From Alphaproteobacteria bacterium (GTDB taxonomy: Bacteria; Pseudomonadota; Alphaproteobacteria; UBA8366; Aestuariispiraceae), in the NCBI GenBank assembly GCA_033344895.1, contig JAWPMN010000001.1:3294001-3358000 (forward strand): 64,000 bases of DNA, written 5' to 3'. The notes under the pieces were generated by a model. The model saw only the letters and a program-made list of their open reading frames with translations. It did not search any database and was not told where the DNA came from. A program made the translations under genes and the position numbers. Shown in pieces: positions 45,466 to 53,515 of the stretch (positions are counted from its first letter, which is position 1; each line of letters starts with the position of its first letter).

Positions 45466-45954
45466 CTAATTCTTTGGCGCGCGGAACGGCTTGTGGCAGC
45501 CGCCGCAGGTCTTGCCGACACCGCCGAGCGCAGCGCCGATCTGGCCGGCATCGCCGCTTTTTGCCGCTTCGGCCAGTTCGCCGGTGGCCATGGCAAAATC
45601 ATCCGCGGCCTTCTTGAAACCTTCCCAGTCGCTCCAGATTTCGGGCTTGGCGCGGCTCTTGTCGGTGGTGGCATTGGCCATGAACAGCGACGGTACGGTC
45701 TTGGCCAGCGCGTTGAGGCTCATCGCGTGAACCGGTGTGCCGGCGTCTGCTTGCGCCTCACCCTTTGCAACGGCGCCCAACGCCTTCATGTGGCCGGCAA
45801 TCGCTTCCATTGCGCCATTGCGGATCTGGTAGCTTTCTTCGGCCGAAAGGCTGCCATTCATGTCGTCGGCGGTTGCCGAACCAAAGGAAACCGCGGCGAT
45901 CAGCAGGGCGCCGCCGGTCCGCGCCAGGAATTTTCCGGAAGTCGTCAGGGTCAT
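45466..45954 (-). CDS. Cytochrome c'
   Basis: A 162-residue periplasmic four-helix cytochrome. The signal peptide ends near SATAD and the haem site CGGCH (150-154) is close to the C-terminus, as in cytochrome c'. RNGAMEAIAGHMKALGAVAK is the first helix pair and KPEIWSDWEGFKKAADDF is the conserved W-rich segment. Cytochrome c' binds NO and CO and is linked to NO tolerance. GAGG lies upstream of the ATG. It heads a two-gene operon with the diheme cytochrome. Confidence 0.93.
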   Translation of the reverse strand: MTLTTSGKFLARTGGALLIAAVSFGSATADDMNGSLSAEESYQIRNGAMEAIAGHMKALGAVAKGEAQADAGTPVHAMSLNALAKTVPSLFMANATTDKSRAKPEIWSDWEGFKKAADDFAMATGELAEAAKSGDAGQIGAALGGVGKTCGGCHKPFRAPKN

Positions 45955-46326
45955 GATGCCTCGTCCTGTGCCTGGGGGCGTCGACGATGCGCCGCGCCCG
46001 TGGGTTGTCCGTCACGGCGTAAGGCTATCCCGATTTATGATGCGGTTTCCAATAGAGATTTTGTGAAACCGATAACGGTTCACCGCATTTCACTCGGACT
46101 TATGGCAAGCGACGCCATGACTTGCCTGGATTTCCGGCGATCCTGCGCATCCGGATCGACGGCGCGCCCGACCCGTCGGACCGACCAACCCGATAAAATG
46201 CCATCTATCGCAACAGTGGTTAGATGACGTCACGGGTGATCCAGAAAATTAGCATTGTCGTCCGGGGGCGGCATTGGCGAAACTCGCCTCCGGTAAATTC
46301 ATTGGTGATGGCAGGGAGTAACGAAA
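45955..46326. promoter_or_regulatory. Divergent region between cytochrome c' and the DMGDH-like gene
   Basis: 372 bases without a gene. A 7-bp hairpin CGGTTTC/GAAACCG (46043-46049 with 46065-46071) overlaps a partly palindromic 21-mer GTGAA-N11-TTCAC (46063-46083) about 110 bases upstream of cytochrome c'. These are the only operator-like structures seen. The DMGDH-like gene has GGGAG 12 bases before its ATG. Confidence 0.35.
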
Positions 46327-48792
46327 ATGGCGGTGTTTCCGGATCGGGCGGATGTCGTGATCGTCGGCGGCGGGATCGCGGGGTGTTCCATTGCCTATCA
46401 TCTGACCAAGATCGGCATCACCGATGTCGTGCTGTGCGAACGCAAACAGTTGACCAGCGGGACGACATGGCACGCCGCAGGGCTGATCGGACAGTTGCGC
46501 CCGAACCGCAACATGACTGAATTGGCAAAGTACACGGCGGACCTGCTGTTCGATCTGGAGAAGGAAACGGGGCAGTCGACCGGATTCAAACAGAACGGGT
46601 CGCTTCATACGGCGCTGAGCGAGGCACGATTCGAAGAAGTTAAGCGCGCGGCCTCCATGGCGAAAAGTTTCGGACTGGCGGTCGAACTGCTGACCCCGGA
46701 TGACCTGAAGTCGATCTATCCGCTGCTGAACACCGACGGCATGGTCGGTGGCGCCTTCCTGCCGGGCGACGGGCAGGCCAATCCGATCGATACGACCCAG
46801 GCCTTCGCAAAGGGCGCACGCATGGGCGGAGCGCGGATTTTCGAGCATACCAAGGTCACCCGAATTCTGGTCGAGGGGGGACGTGCGGTAGGCGTAATCA
46901 CGGATAAGGGTGAGATCCGCGCCAAGACGGTGGTAATCGCCGGCGGCATGTGGTCCCGGGACCTCGGCGCTTCCATCGGCGTGAACCTGCCGCTGCATGC
47001 CGCGGAACACTTCTATATCGTGACCGAACCGCTCGACGGCCTGCCGGGCAATCTTCCGGTGCTGCGGGTGATGGACGAATACGCCTACTACAAGGAAGAC
47101 GCCGGCAAGATCCTGCTGGGGGCGTTCGAGCCGGGGGCCAAGCCCTGGGGAATGAACGGCATCCCGGAGGATTTCGAGTTCGAGACCCTACCGGAAGACA
47201 TCGATCATTTCACCCCGGTGCTGGAATTCGCGATGGAGCGGCTGCCGATTCTGCAGGAAGCGGGCATCGCGCTGTTCTTCAACGGGCCGGAGAGCTTCAC
47301 GCCGGATGATCGCTATCTGCTGGGCGAAACTCCTGAAGTCCGGGACCTGTTCGTGGCCTGCGGCTTCAACTCGATCGGCATTCAGTCTTCGGGTGGGGTC
47401 GGCAAGGTGCTGGCAGACTGGATTCGCGACCGTCATCCACCGATGGATCTGGCCGATGTCGATGTCCGCCGCATGGCCAGCTTCCAGAACAACAAGCGAT
47501 ACCTGCACGACCGTACGACCGAAACGCTGGGGCTCCTCTATGCCATGCACTGGCCGAACCATCAGGTGGAGACGGCGCGCGGCGTCCGGCGAACCCCGGT
47601 GCACGACCGATTGGACAAGTCCGGTGCGGTCTGGGGCGAAACGGCGGGATGGGAGCGACCGATGTGGTTCGCGCCAGAGGGCGTCGAGCGGCGCTTCGAT
47701 TATTCGTTCCATCGGCCCGGCTGGTTTGATCATGTCGGTGCCGAATGCCGCGCGACGCGCGATGCCGTGGCGCTCTACGATCAGACCAGTTTCGCGAAGT
47801 TCCGGGTCGAAGGGCGGGATGCCTGTGCGGTCCTGAACCGGATCTGCGCGAACCAGGTCGATGTGCTGGTCGGCAAGATGGTCTACACCCAATGGCTGAA
47901 CGAGCGCGGCGGCATCGAAGCCGATCTGACCGTGACGCGGCTGTCGGAAACCGCCTATCTGGTTGTGACCGCGGGGGCCGCCCAGGTCCGGGACTTCGCC
48001 TGGCTGACGCGCCATATTCCGGAAGACGCACACTGTATCGCGACGGACATCACCAGCGGGCTGCCGATGTTCGGGGTGATGGGCCCGGACAGCCGGAAGC
48101 TGCTGGAACAGGTGACCGGCGCGGACCTGTCCAACGAAGCCTTCCCCTTCGGCACGATGCAGGAACTGGAACTGGGATACGCCAAGGTTCGTGCGGGACG
48201 GATCACCTATGTCGGCGAACTTGGCTGGGAAATCTATGTGCCCGCCGAATTCGCCACCCATGTCTACGACCGGATCGTTGAGGCGGGGGAAGCGTTCGGC
48301 CTGAAGCATGCCGGATACTTCGCCTTAAATGTCTGCCGGACGGAGAAGGGGTTCCGTCACTGGGGGCACGATATCGGCGACGAGGACACGCCGGTTGAGG
48401 CCGGGCTGGGCTTCGCGGTTGCCTGGGACAAGCCGGATTTCATCGGACGCGATGCGGTATTGCGCCAGAAGGAAGCGGGTATCCCGGCGAAACGAATGGT
48501 TCAGGTCTGCCTGGATCAGGACGATGCCGACGCGCCGATGATGTTCCACGAAGAGCCGATATATCGGAACGGTGTTTTGGTCGGCGCTACGACCTCCGGC
48601 GCCTGGGGGCATCGCATCGGCAAGTCGATCGGTATGGGCTACATCACCTGTCCGGAATCCGACGGCGGCAAGGCGACGAAGGATTGGATCGAACAGGGAT
48701 CGTACGAGATTGAGATCGCCTGGAAGCGCTACAAGGCCACGGCCCAGTTGAGGCCGCTATACGATCCGTCTTCGGAGAAGACGAAATCCTAG
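46327..48792 (+). CDS. DMGDH/sarcosine dehydrogenase-like FAD enzyme with GcvT domain
   Basis: An 821-residue flavoenzyme. The N-terminal DAO/FAD domain (1-390) has [17 protein letters not shown] and [13 protein letters not shown], in which His-49 corresponds to the residue that covalently binds FAD in mammalian dimethylglycine dehydrogenase. The C-terminal half (about 430-815) is an aminomethyltransferase (GcvT) tetrahydrofolate domain: [49 protein letters not shown]. It probably demethylates an N-methyl amino acid (dimethylglycine, sarcosine or similar), passing C1 to THF. It stands alone with no glycine-betaine genes alongside. Confidence 0.92.
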   Translation: MAVFPDRADVVIVGGGIAGCSIAYHLTKIGITDVVLCERKQLTSGTTWHAAGLIGQLRPNRNMTELAKYTADLLFDLEKETGQSTGFKQNGSLHTALSEARFEEVKRAASMAKSFGLAVELLTPDDLKSIYPLLNTDGMVGGAFLPGDGQANPIDTTQAFAKGARMGGARIFEHTKVTRILVEGGRAVGVITDKGEIRAKTVVIAGGMWSRDLGASIGVNLPLHAAEHFYIVTEPLDGLPGNLPVLRVMDEYAYYKEDAGKILLGAFEPGAKPWGMNGIPEDFEFETLPEDIDHFTPVLEFAMERLPILQEAGIALFFNGPESFTPDDRYLLGETPEVRDLFVACGFNSIGIQSSGGVGKVLADWIRDRHPPMDLADVDVRRMASFQNNKRYLHDRTTETLGLLYAMHWPNHQVETARGVRRTPVHDRLDKSGAVWGETAGWERPMWFAPEGVERRFDYSFHRPGWFDHVGAECRATRDAVALYDQTSFAKFRVEGRDACAVLNRICANQVDVLVGKMVYTQWLNERGGIEADLTVTRLSETAYLVVTAGAAQVRDFAWLTRHIPEDAHCIATDITSGLPMFGVMGPDSRKLLEQVTGADLSNEAFPFGTMQELELGYAKVRAGRITYVGELGWEIYVPAEFATHVYDRIVEAGEAFGLKHAGYFALNVCRTEKGFRHWGHDIGDEDTPVEAGLGFAVAWDKPDFIGRDAVLRQKEAGIPAKRMVQVCLDQDDADAPMMFHEEPIYRNGVLVGATTSGAWGHRIGKSIGMGYITCPESDGGKATKDWIEQGSYEIEIAWKRYKATAQLRPLYDPSSEKTKS

Positions 48793-48868
48793 CGGCCCCC
48801 TGGTGTTTCCCGTCGAGCCCGGCAGAGCTTCCTTTCTGAGATAACTGTTCCGGAACCGGTCGCTGTTG

Positions 48869-48914
48869 TATAATAGCGCCCGTGACCGCCCTCATTCCGA
48901 GTGGCGGTTTTCTT
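48869..48914 (+). promoter_or_regulatory. TATAAT box followed by a leader hairpin
   Basis: A perfect TATAAT (48869-48874) is followed about 10 bases later by a hairpin: ACCGCC (48885-48890) with GGCGGT (48903-48908) plus inner CTC/GAG, then TTTTCTTT. It can act as the terminator of the DMGDH-like gene, as a leader hairpin at the 5' end of the membrane-protein transcript, or as both. The -35 match is weak. Confidence 0.5.
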
Positions 48915-48953
48915 TGTCGGAGCCCCGGCCCCGGGGCGCAAGGGGAAATGGAA

Positions 48954-49331
48954 ATGAGCAGTACGCTTGCGTCGATGTATTTTCGTAGTTCTGTACTCTA
49001 TGCACTGTTGGGAATGGCCATGGGCATCCATATGGCCGCGTCGCATGATCACAGCCAGATGCCGACACACGCCCATCTGATGCTGTTCGGCTGGGTCGGC
49101 ATGACGATCTATGCCGTCTTTTACCGGCTCTATCCGGATGCGGGCAGCGGCATTCTGGTGAAGATTCATGCCGTCCTGGCCCATGGCGCGCTGATCGGTC
49201 TGGTGGCGGGCCTGTTTCTGATCTACGGCGGGCAGATCGCCACGGGTGAGCCGATTGCCTCGATCTCGTCGATCCTGTTGCTCCTGAACATGGTTCTGTT
49301 CGGCGTGATCGTCTGGAAGGCAACGCGCTGA
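48954..49331 (+). CDS. Four-helix membrane protein related to haem-copper oxidase subunit I
   Basis: A 125-residue inner-membrane protein with four predicted helices (YFRSSVLYALLGMAMGIHMA; LMLFGWVGMTIYAVFYRLYP; VLAHGALIGLVAGLFLIYGG; SILLLLNMVLFGVIVWKATR). Conserved-looking histidines lie in HMAASHDHSQMPTHAHLM and IHAVLAH. The THAHLMLFGWV stretch resembles CcoN/NorB-type subunit I, of which this would be a shortened relative; haem binding is an inference. A GGGG ribosome site favours ATG 48954. It is 133 bases before the EncFtn gene. Confidence 0.65.
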   Translation: MSSTLASMYFRSSVLYALLGMAMGIHMAASHDHSQMPTHAHLMLFGWVGMTIYAVFYRLYPDAGSGILVKIHAVLAHGALIGLVAGLFLIYGGQIATGEPIASISSILLLLNMVLFGVIVWKATR

Positions 49332-49351
49332 GTTCTGCCGCGTTACTGAAT

Positions 49352-49387
49352 TGTCGGCGGGGTGGTGCGTGCACTGTCCCGCCGGCA
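49352..49387 (+). terminator. Hairpin between the membrane protein and EncFtn genes
   Basis: TGTCGGCGGG (49352-49361) pairs with CCCGCCGGCA (49378-49387), with one G-U pair and a 16-base loop, followed by GTTGTCTT. It lies 20 bases after the membrane-protein stop, suggesting that the EncFtn gene has its own promoter. Confidence 0.5.
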
Positions 49388-49393
49388 GTTGTC

Positions 49394-49421
49394 TTGAGTA
49401 CGATCCGAACACAGTATTCAA
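49394..49421. promoter_or_regulatory. Candidate operator upstream of the EncFtn gene
   Basis: TTGAGTAC (49394-49401), a 12-base gap, then GTATTCAA (49414-49421) form an inverted repeat matching at 7 of 8 positions. TTGAGT could also be a -35 element and TATTCA a -10, although spaced only 15 bases. It lies 43 bases before the start. Confidence 0.45.
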
Positions 49422-49464
49422 TTGGGTGGCAGTAAATCAGCCAAGCCAGAAGGAGAAATCAGCC

Positions 49465-49758
49465 ATGGCCGGAGCCAGCGCCTCACTTCACGCCCCGCGC
49501 GAGCGTCTTTCCAAGGAAACACTCAATCTTCACCATGCCATCGTGTCGGTCATGGAAGAACTGGAAGCCGTCGATTGGTACCGCCAGCGTGCCGATGATT
49601 GCGAAGATCCCGAACTGAAGGAAATTCTGCTCCACAACATGCGTGAGGAAATGGAGCATGCGGCCATGGTGCTGGAATGGATGCGTCGGAACAGCAAGGA
49701 TTTCGATGGATACCTTCGAGAGTTCCTGTTCAAGGACGGGGAAATCGCCGATCACTGA
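49465..49758 (+). CDS. Encapsulated-ferritin-like protein (EncFtn) lacking a targeting tail
   Basis: A 97-residue two-helix ferroxidase matching Rhodospirillum rubrum EncFtn. SVMEELEAVDWYRQR and LHNMREEMEHAAMVLEWMRR carry Glu-31, Glu-32, Glu-34, Trp-38, Tyr-39, Glu-62 and His-65 at the same numbering. Such proteins oxidise Fe(II) as annular decamers and normally sit inside encapsulin nanocompartments. This one stops at FLFKDGEIADH, right after the ferritin core, with no linker and no encapsulin-targeting peptide. No encapsulin gene is near. AAGGAG precedes the ATG. It may work free in the cytosol or with a distant shell. Confidence 0.93.
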   Translation: MAGASASLHAPRERLSKETLNLHHAIVSVMEELEAVDWYRQRADDCEDPELKEILLHNMREEMEHAAMVLEWMRRNSKDFDGYLREFLFKDGEIADH

Positions 49759-49767
49759 AATCCTCGG

Positions 49768-49793
49768 CGTGGCGCTGGTTGTCCGGTGCCACG
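49768..49793 (+). terminator. Possible terminator after EncFtn
   Basis: CGTGGCGC (49768-49775) pairs with GTGCCACG (49786-49793), with one G-U pair and a 10-base loop, 9 bases after the EncFtn stop. Only a short T-rich tract (GATTTCCCTT) follows. Reading on in all frames shows no targeting-peptide sequence. Confidence 0.5.
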
Positions 49794-49837
49794 CGTCGAT
49801 TTCCCTTCAATCATACGGTTGAAACGGGAACCCGATG

Positions 49838-50602
49838 TCAGCTGCCGCCGGGCGCATTATTGCTGACAACGTCAATGTGGCGCTCGTAGATCCTCTGCAA
49901 GCGCCCGTCAGATGACATGCGCCTGAGAGACCGTTCGATTGTTTCGGCCAGGTCAGCCTGTTGTCGTGAGAATGCCAGGTAGTTCGGTTGCGTCGCAATC
50001 GGCGGTTCCAGGACGCTTATCTCCAGGCCTTCCTCACGCACCACGCGCTTCACCCAAATCCTGTCTACCACGGCAAAATGCCGTGCCCTTGATTGAATGA
50101 TCCGCAGGGGCTGCAGGGTGTCTTCCTGTGCAGGAATTCCGATCGCGTTCGGCCTGCTCATCAGGTTGGCCAGGCTCTCCGGATAGGAATAACTGGTGTA
50201 GTAGACGAGCGTATAGCCGTCGAACTGGTCAAGGGACTTGAACCGCTGTATCGGGTCGTCCTTGTGCACGACTGCGGCAATCTCCCAGTACGCGAGGGGG
50301 ATACCGACATAGACGAAGCCGGTTTCGCCAGGAGAAAGCGTCAGTACTGCATCAATCTTTCCCAGACGTACCTGCTGCATGCAGCGTCCGTAGGGCAGCA
50401 CCAGGTAGCTGGCCTCGTGCCCGGCTTCACCGAGTGCCACATCCAACGCATCAACGGCTGCCCCGACCGCAACACCATCATCGTTCAATGTGTAGTAGGG
50501 AGGCCAGCTTTCCATACAGACTGAAACCTCGGATGCCCGGATTTCGGGTGCAAAGGTGCCAACCAGTAAAAGCGTCAGGGCGGTTAGGATCGGTGCGCGC
50601 AT
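49838..50602 (-). CDS. Periplasmic substrate-binding protein, SBP family 3
   Basis: A 254-residue type II periplasmic binding fold protein of the amino-acid-binding group. The signal peptide is MRAPILTALTLLLVGTFAPE with cleavage near IRA-SE. The mature start VSVCMESWPPYYTLNDDG is typical, as are LPYGRCMQQVRLGKIDAVL and LVYYTSYSYPESLANL. The C-terminal LAETIERSLRRMSSDGRLQR is the usual last helix. There is no ABC permease or ATPase alongside, so it may be an orphan receptor or sensor. ATG 50602 starts at the signal peptide. Confidence 0.82.
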   Translation of the reverse strand: MRAPILTALTLLLVGTFAPEIRASEVSVCMESWPPYYTLNDDGVAVGAAVDALDVALGEAGHEASYLVLPYGRCMQQVRLGKIDAVLTLSPGETGFVYVGIPLAYWEIAAVVHKDDPIQRFKSLDQFDGYTLVYYTSYSYPESLANLMSRPNAIGIPAQEDTLQPLRIIQSRARHFAVVDRIWVKRVVREEGLEISVLEPPIATQPNYLAFSRQQADLAETIERSLRRMSSDGRLQRIYERHIDVVSNNAPGGS

Positions 50603-50797
50603 GGATGCTCCCGACGCTGTTTGAGACCGCAGCCTCGCTGCCGCCAATCCGAGCTTCATTCGCCAAGGCGTGACGTAGCGGCACATTCCTCATACAGGAT
50701 GGAAGTATGCCCTGAAGTCTAGCACGGCAATACCTTGGAGGATTAGGACGATCTGGCTCGTTCGACCGGACTGACCGCAAAGGGGCGAGTCGGAAGG

Positions 50798-51292
50798 CTA
50801 GACGGGCAGCGTCAAATCCCGTTCATAGAAGACGAGATCCACCGGCGCGTCATCGTAATAGGGCGCGCGCTTCTCGAAACCCAGTTGCCGGTAGATGGCC
50901 TGGGCTTCCCGCATCTTGTCGACGACGGTGTCCAGCCTCAGGGCACTGTAGCCCTGTGCGCGGGCATAGTGGATCACCGTCGTCGTAAGCCGGTTTCCCA
51001 GGCGGTGGCCCCGAAATCCGGGGCGCACATAGAGACGTTTCATCTCAGCAGCTGCATCCTGATGCGGCCGCATGGCAACGCATCCGGCCAGGGCACCGTC
51101 GACCCGCGCGAGCCAGAGGTTTCCTTCCGGACGAGTATACATTCCGGGCAAGTTCTGCAGTTCGCCGTCGAACCCCTGAAAGCACAGGGAGAAACCGAGG
51201 CTTTCCGCATATTCTACGAACAGGGTTTTTACGAAGGCAATGTCGTCGCCGTCTTCGGCAGCTTCCGTGATCTCGACGGCAGGCTCAGACAT
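50798..51292 (-). CDS. GNAT family N-acetyltransferase
   Basis: A 164-residue acetyl-CoA-dependent acyltransferase. VRPGFRGHRLGNRLTTTVIH is the pyrophosphate-binding RxxGxG-type loop, and VDGALAGCVAMRPHQDAAAEMKRLYV contains strands 3-4 of the fold (shown here as separate parts: CVAMRPH and EMKRLYV). LRLDTVVDKMREAQAIYRQL and the final FEKRAPYYDD are typical. It overlaps the PhzF gene by 8 bases and is the last gene of the minus-strand four-enzyme operon. Acceptor unknown; an amine from the decarboxylase is one possibility. Confidence 0.9.
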   Translation of the reverse strand: MSEPAVEITEAAEDGDDIAFVKTLFVEYAESLGFSLCFQGFDGELQNLPGMYTRPEGNLWLARVDGALAGCVAMRPHQDAAAEMKRLYVRPGFRGHRLGNRLTTTVIHYARAQGYSALRLDTVVDKMREAQAIYRQLGFEKRAPYYDDAPVDLVFYERDLTLPV

Positions 51293-52085
51293 GAATTGTG
51301 CCGTCCATGTAGAATCGCGCCGCGCCGGCCATCAGAACGCGGTCGTCCGCGAGGTCGCAATAGAGATCGCCGCTGCGGGCCGATACCTGGCGGCAGTGAA
51401 GACTGGTGCGTCCCAGCCGTTCCGCCCAGTAGGGGACGATGGTGCAATGGGCCGATCCGGTTACCGGGTCCTCGTCGATTCCTGCATGGGGCGCGAAATA
51501 GCGGGAGGCGGCATCCACCGCGTCGCCGGGCGCTGTGACGATCAGGCCATCGCCTTCAAGCCGACTGATGAAGGCAAAATCCGGGCGGACGGCACGCACT
51601 TCCGCTTCGCTGGCCAGAACGGCCATGCTCTTCTTCGCACGCAGGAAGCCAACCGGTTCGATCCCGCCGAGGGCGTCGGCCAGTCCGTCGGGAACACGGG
51701 TCGGTGTCGCCGCGCGCACCGGAAAGTCCAACTGGAAACGGTCGCCCTGTGACCGGACCCGCAGAATACCCGATTTGGACTGGAACCGGACCAGTTCGGC
51801 TGCAAAAGACAGCTTCTCAAAAAGCACTGCCGCGGTTGCCAGTGTCGCGTGACCGCACAAATCGACCTCTACCGCCGGCGTGAACCAGCGGAGATGGAAA
51901 TCCGTATCCTCCGAATCCGGCGTCGGGATGAAGAACGCGGTTTCCGCCAGATTGTTTTCCATTGCGATCTTCTGCAGGACATCGTCCGGCAACCACGCAT
52001 CCAGGGGAACGACGGCGGCCGGATTGCCGGAGAAGGGCTCTTCGGCGAAGGCGTCGATCTGAAAGATCGGAAGGCTGATCGTCAT
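51285..52085 (-). CDS. PhzF family isomerase/epimerase
   Basis: A 266-residue protein of the PhzF (phenazine biosynthesis-like) family, with two diaminopimelate-epimerase-like halves. FQIDAFAEEPFSGNPAAVVP is the family start and ENNLAETAFF holds the catalytic Glu. LRWFTPAVEVDLCGHATLAT and PHAGIDEDPVTGSAHC are the two hallmark motifs. Most family members have unknown substrates. It overlaps AADC by 4 bases and the GNAT gene by 8 bases. Confidence 0.95.
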   Translation of the reverse strand: MTISLPIFQIDAFAEEPFSGNPAAVVPLDAWLPDDVLQKIAMENNLAETAFFIPTPDSEDTDFHLRWFTPAVEVDLCGHATLATAAVLFEKLSFAAELVRFQSKSGILRVRSQGDRFQLDFPVRAATPTRVPDGLADALGGIEPVGFLRAKKSMAVLASEAEVRAVRPDFAFISRLEGDGLIVTAPGDAVDAASRYFAPHAGIDEDPVTGSAHCTIVPYWAERLGRTSLHCRQVSARSGDLYCDLADDRVLMAGAARFYMDGTIHV

Positions 52086-53515
52086 GCGGCGAGTATTCCT
52101 TTTCGGGTCACGGCATCATGCGCAGTCTGCAACGCCGCGATGGTTTGGTCGAGGTCCGCGTCGCTGGTCATCCAGTTGGAGAAAGCCGCCCGGATGCCCG
52201 TCTTGCCGCCATAGGCGCCAGGGGTCATGAAGGCCGCGCCGTCCAGATTCAGGCGTGTCAGCAGTGCCTTGTTCCAGCCATCCGCATCGTCGACGCCCTC
52301 CGGCGGGAGACCCCGGAAACAGACAACGTTCAGCGTTGCCGGTGCCAGCAGTTCAAAGGCCGGGCTTTCCTTGATGAAGGCGGCGAGGGCGGTGGCCTGG
52401 GCTACATTCCGGCGAACGATTTCCCGCACGCCGTCCGCGCCATAGGCGCAAAGCGTCATCCAGACCGGCAGGGCACGAAAGCGCTGGGAGCCTTCCAGCA
52501 CCCGGTTGATGTAATGCGGCAGGCCGTCGCCTTCGACATCGAGATAGGCCGGCAGTCCGCCGGCGGCGCGTTCAATGAGATCGACCCGGCGGGTGAAATA
52601 GAAGCCGCTGTCATAGGGGACATTCAGCCATTTGTGGCCGTCGACAGTGATCGAATCCGCAAGCTCCACACCCGATGTGCGGTCCGCCAGTTCCGGGACG
52701 GTCCGGGCGAATAGGCCGAATGCGCCATCGACATGCAGCCACGCGCCGTGCCGCCGACAGATCGAGCCGATCGAAACCAGGTCGTCGAATGCTGTGGTGG
52801 TTACCGTGCCGGCGCTGGCACAGACGATCTTCTGTTCGCCGGACGGTGCGGCGGCGAGGGCCTCCTCCAGCGCATTCGGATCCATGGCTTCTGTATCGCC
52901 GATACGCGTGACAGGCCGGATGGCGTCCTGGCCGATCCCGCTGAAGCGCGCGACCTTTATGAAGCTGGCGTGGGGACAGGCGCTATAGATCGCGATCGGC
53001 GGCCCGCCCGCCAGACCTTTCTGTGCGATGTCATAGCCGGCCTGCTCGCCGGCCCATTCCCGGGCAGCTAGCAGGCAGGCGAAATTGGCTCCGGTGGCCC
53101 CGGTGGTGAAGGCCCCGTCGTAAGAATCCGCAGGCAGGTTGAACAACTGCTTCAACCAGTTCAGCGTCTGGACGGTGATGGCGACGGCCACGGAATCGCC
53201 GGGGGAGGCGACATTCTGGTCGACCGCGGCGGCAAGCCAGTCGCCGGCAATGGAAGCCGGGGTCGCACCGCCGGTCACGAACCCGAAATAACGCGGTCCG
53301 ATGCTGCCGGACAGGTCGCGGCCATGACGATCCACGAATTCCTGCAAGGCGGCCCGGCCGCCGATACCACGGCCCGGCAGGTCCGTGACCGCGCCGCCGT
53401 CACGGTTTCGCGCTGCGACCGGTCGCTGCTGGAGGTCTTCATGGAATGCAGTGGTCGCACTCAGAACGTCCCGCAGCAGGTCGCCCAGGTTCAGTTGGTC
53501 ATCATGCATCGACAT
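52082..53515 (-). CDS. PLP-dependent decarboxylase, aromatic-L-amino-acid/group II type
   Basis: A 477-residue group II decarboxylase homologue. WLHVDGAFGLFARTVP provides the PLP-stacking Asp (about 263) and SITVDGHKWLNVPYD the Schiff-base Lys (about 295). GPRYFGFVTGGATPASIAGD is the substrate-entry region, and GAFTTGATGANFACLLAARE binds the cofactor. Substrate may be an aromatic amino acid or another carboxylate. It overlaps the dehydratase gene by 14 bases and PhzF by 4 bases. Members of this group may instead act as aldehyde synthases. Confidence 0.9.
   Translation of the reverse strand: MSMHDDQLNLGDLLRDVLSATTAFHEDLQQRPVAARNRDGGAVTDLPGRGIGGRAALQEFVDRHGRDLSGSIGPRYFGFVTGGATPASIAGDWLAAAVDQNVASPGDSVAVAITVQTLNWLKQLFNLPADSYDGAFTTGATGANFACLLAAREWAGEQAGYDIAQKGLAGGPPIAIYSACPHASFIKVARFSGIGQDAIRPVTRIGDTEAMDPNALEEALAAAPSGEQKIVCASAGTVTTTAFDDLVSIGSICRRHGAWLHVDGAFGLFARTVPELADRTSGVELADSITVDGHKWLNVPYDSGFYFTRRVDLIERAAGGLPAYLDVEGDGLPHYINRVLEGSQRFRALPVWMTLCAYGADGVREIVRRNVAQATALAAFIKESPAFELLAPATLNVVCFRGLPPEGVDDADGWNKALLTRLNLDGAAFMTPGAYGGKTGIRAAFSNWMTSDADLDQTIAALQTAHDAVTRKGILAA

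Noticed and set aside
45955-46326. Glycine riboswitch upstream of the GcvT-domain enzyme
   Set aside because: No GGAGAG/CTCTGG-type tandem aptamer is visible in the gap; only a short hairpin and partial palindrome.
49677-49889. A hidden encapsulin-targeting peptide in another frame after EncFtn
   Set aside because: All three frames were read; none shows a targeting-like hydrophobic Gly/Ser-Leu motif at a C-terminus.
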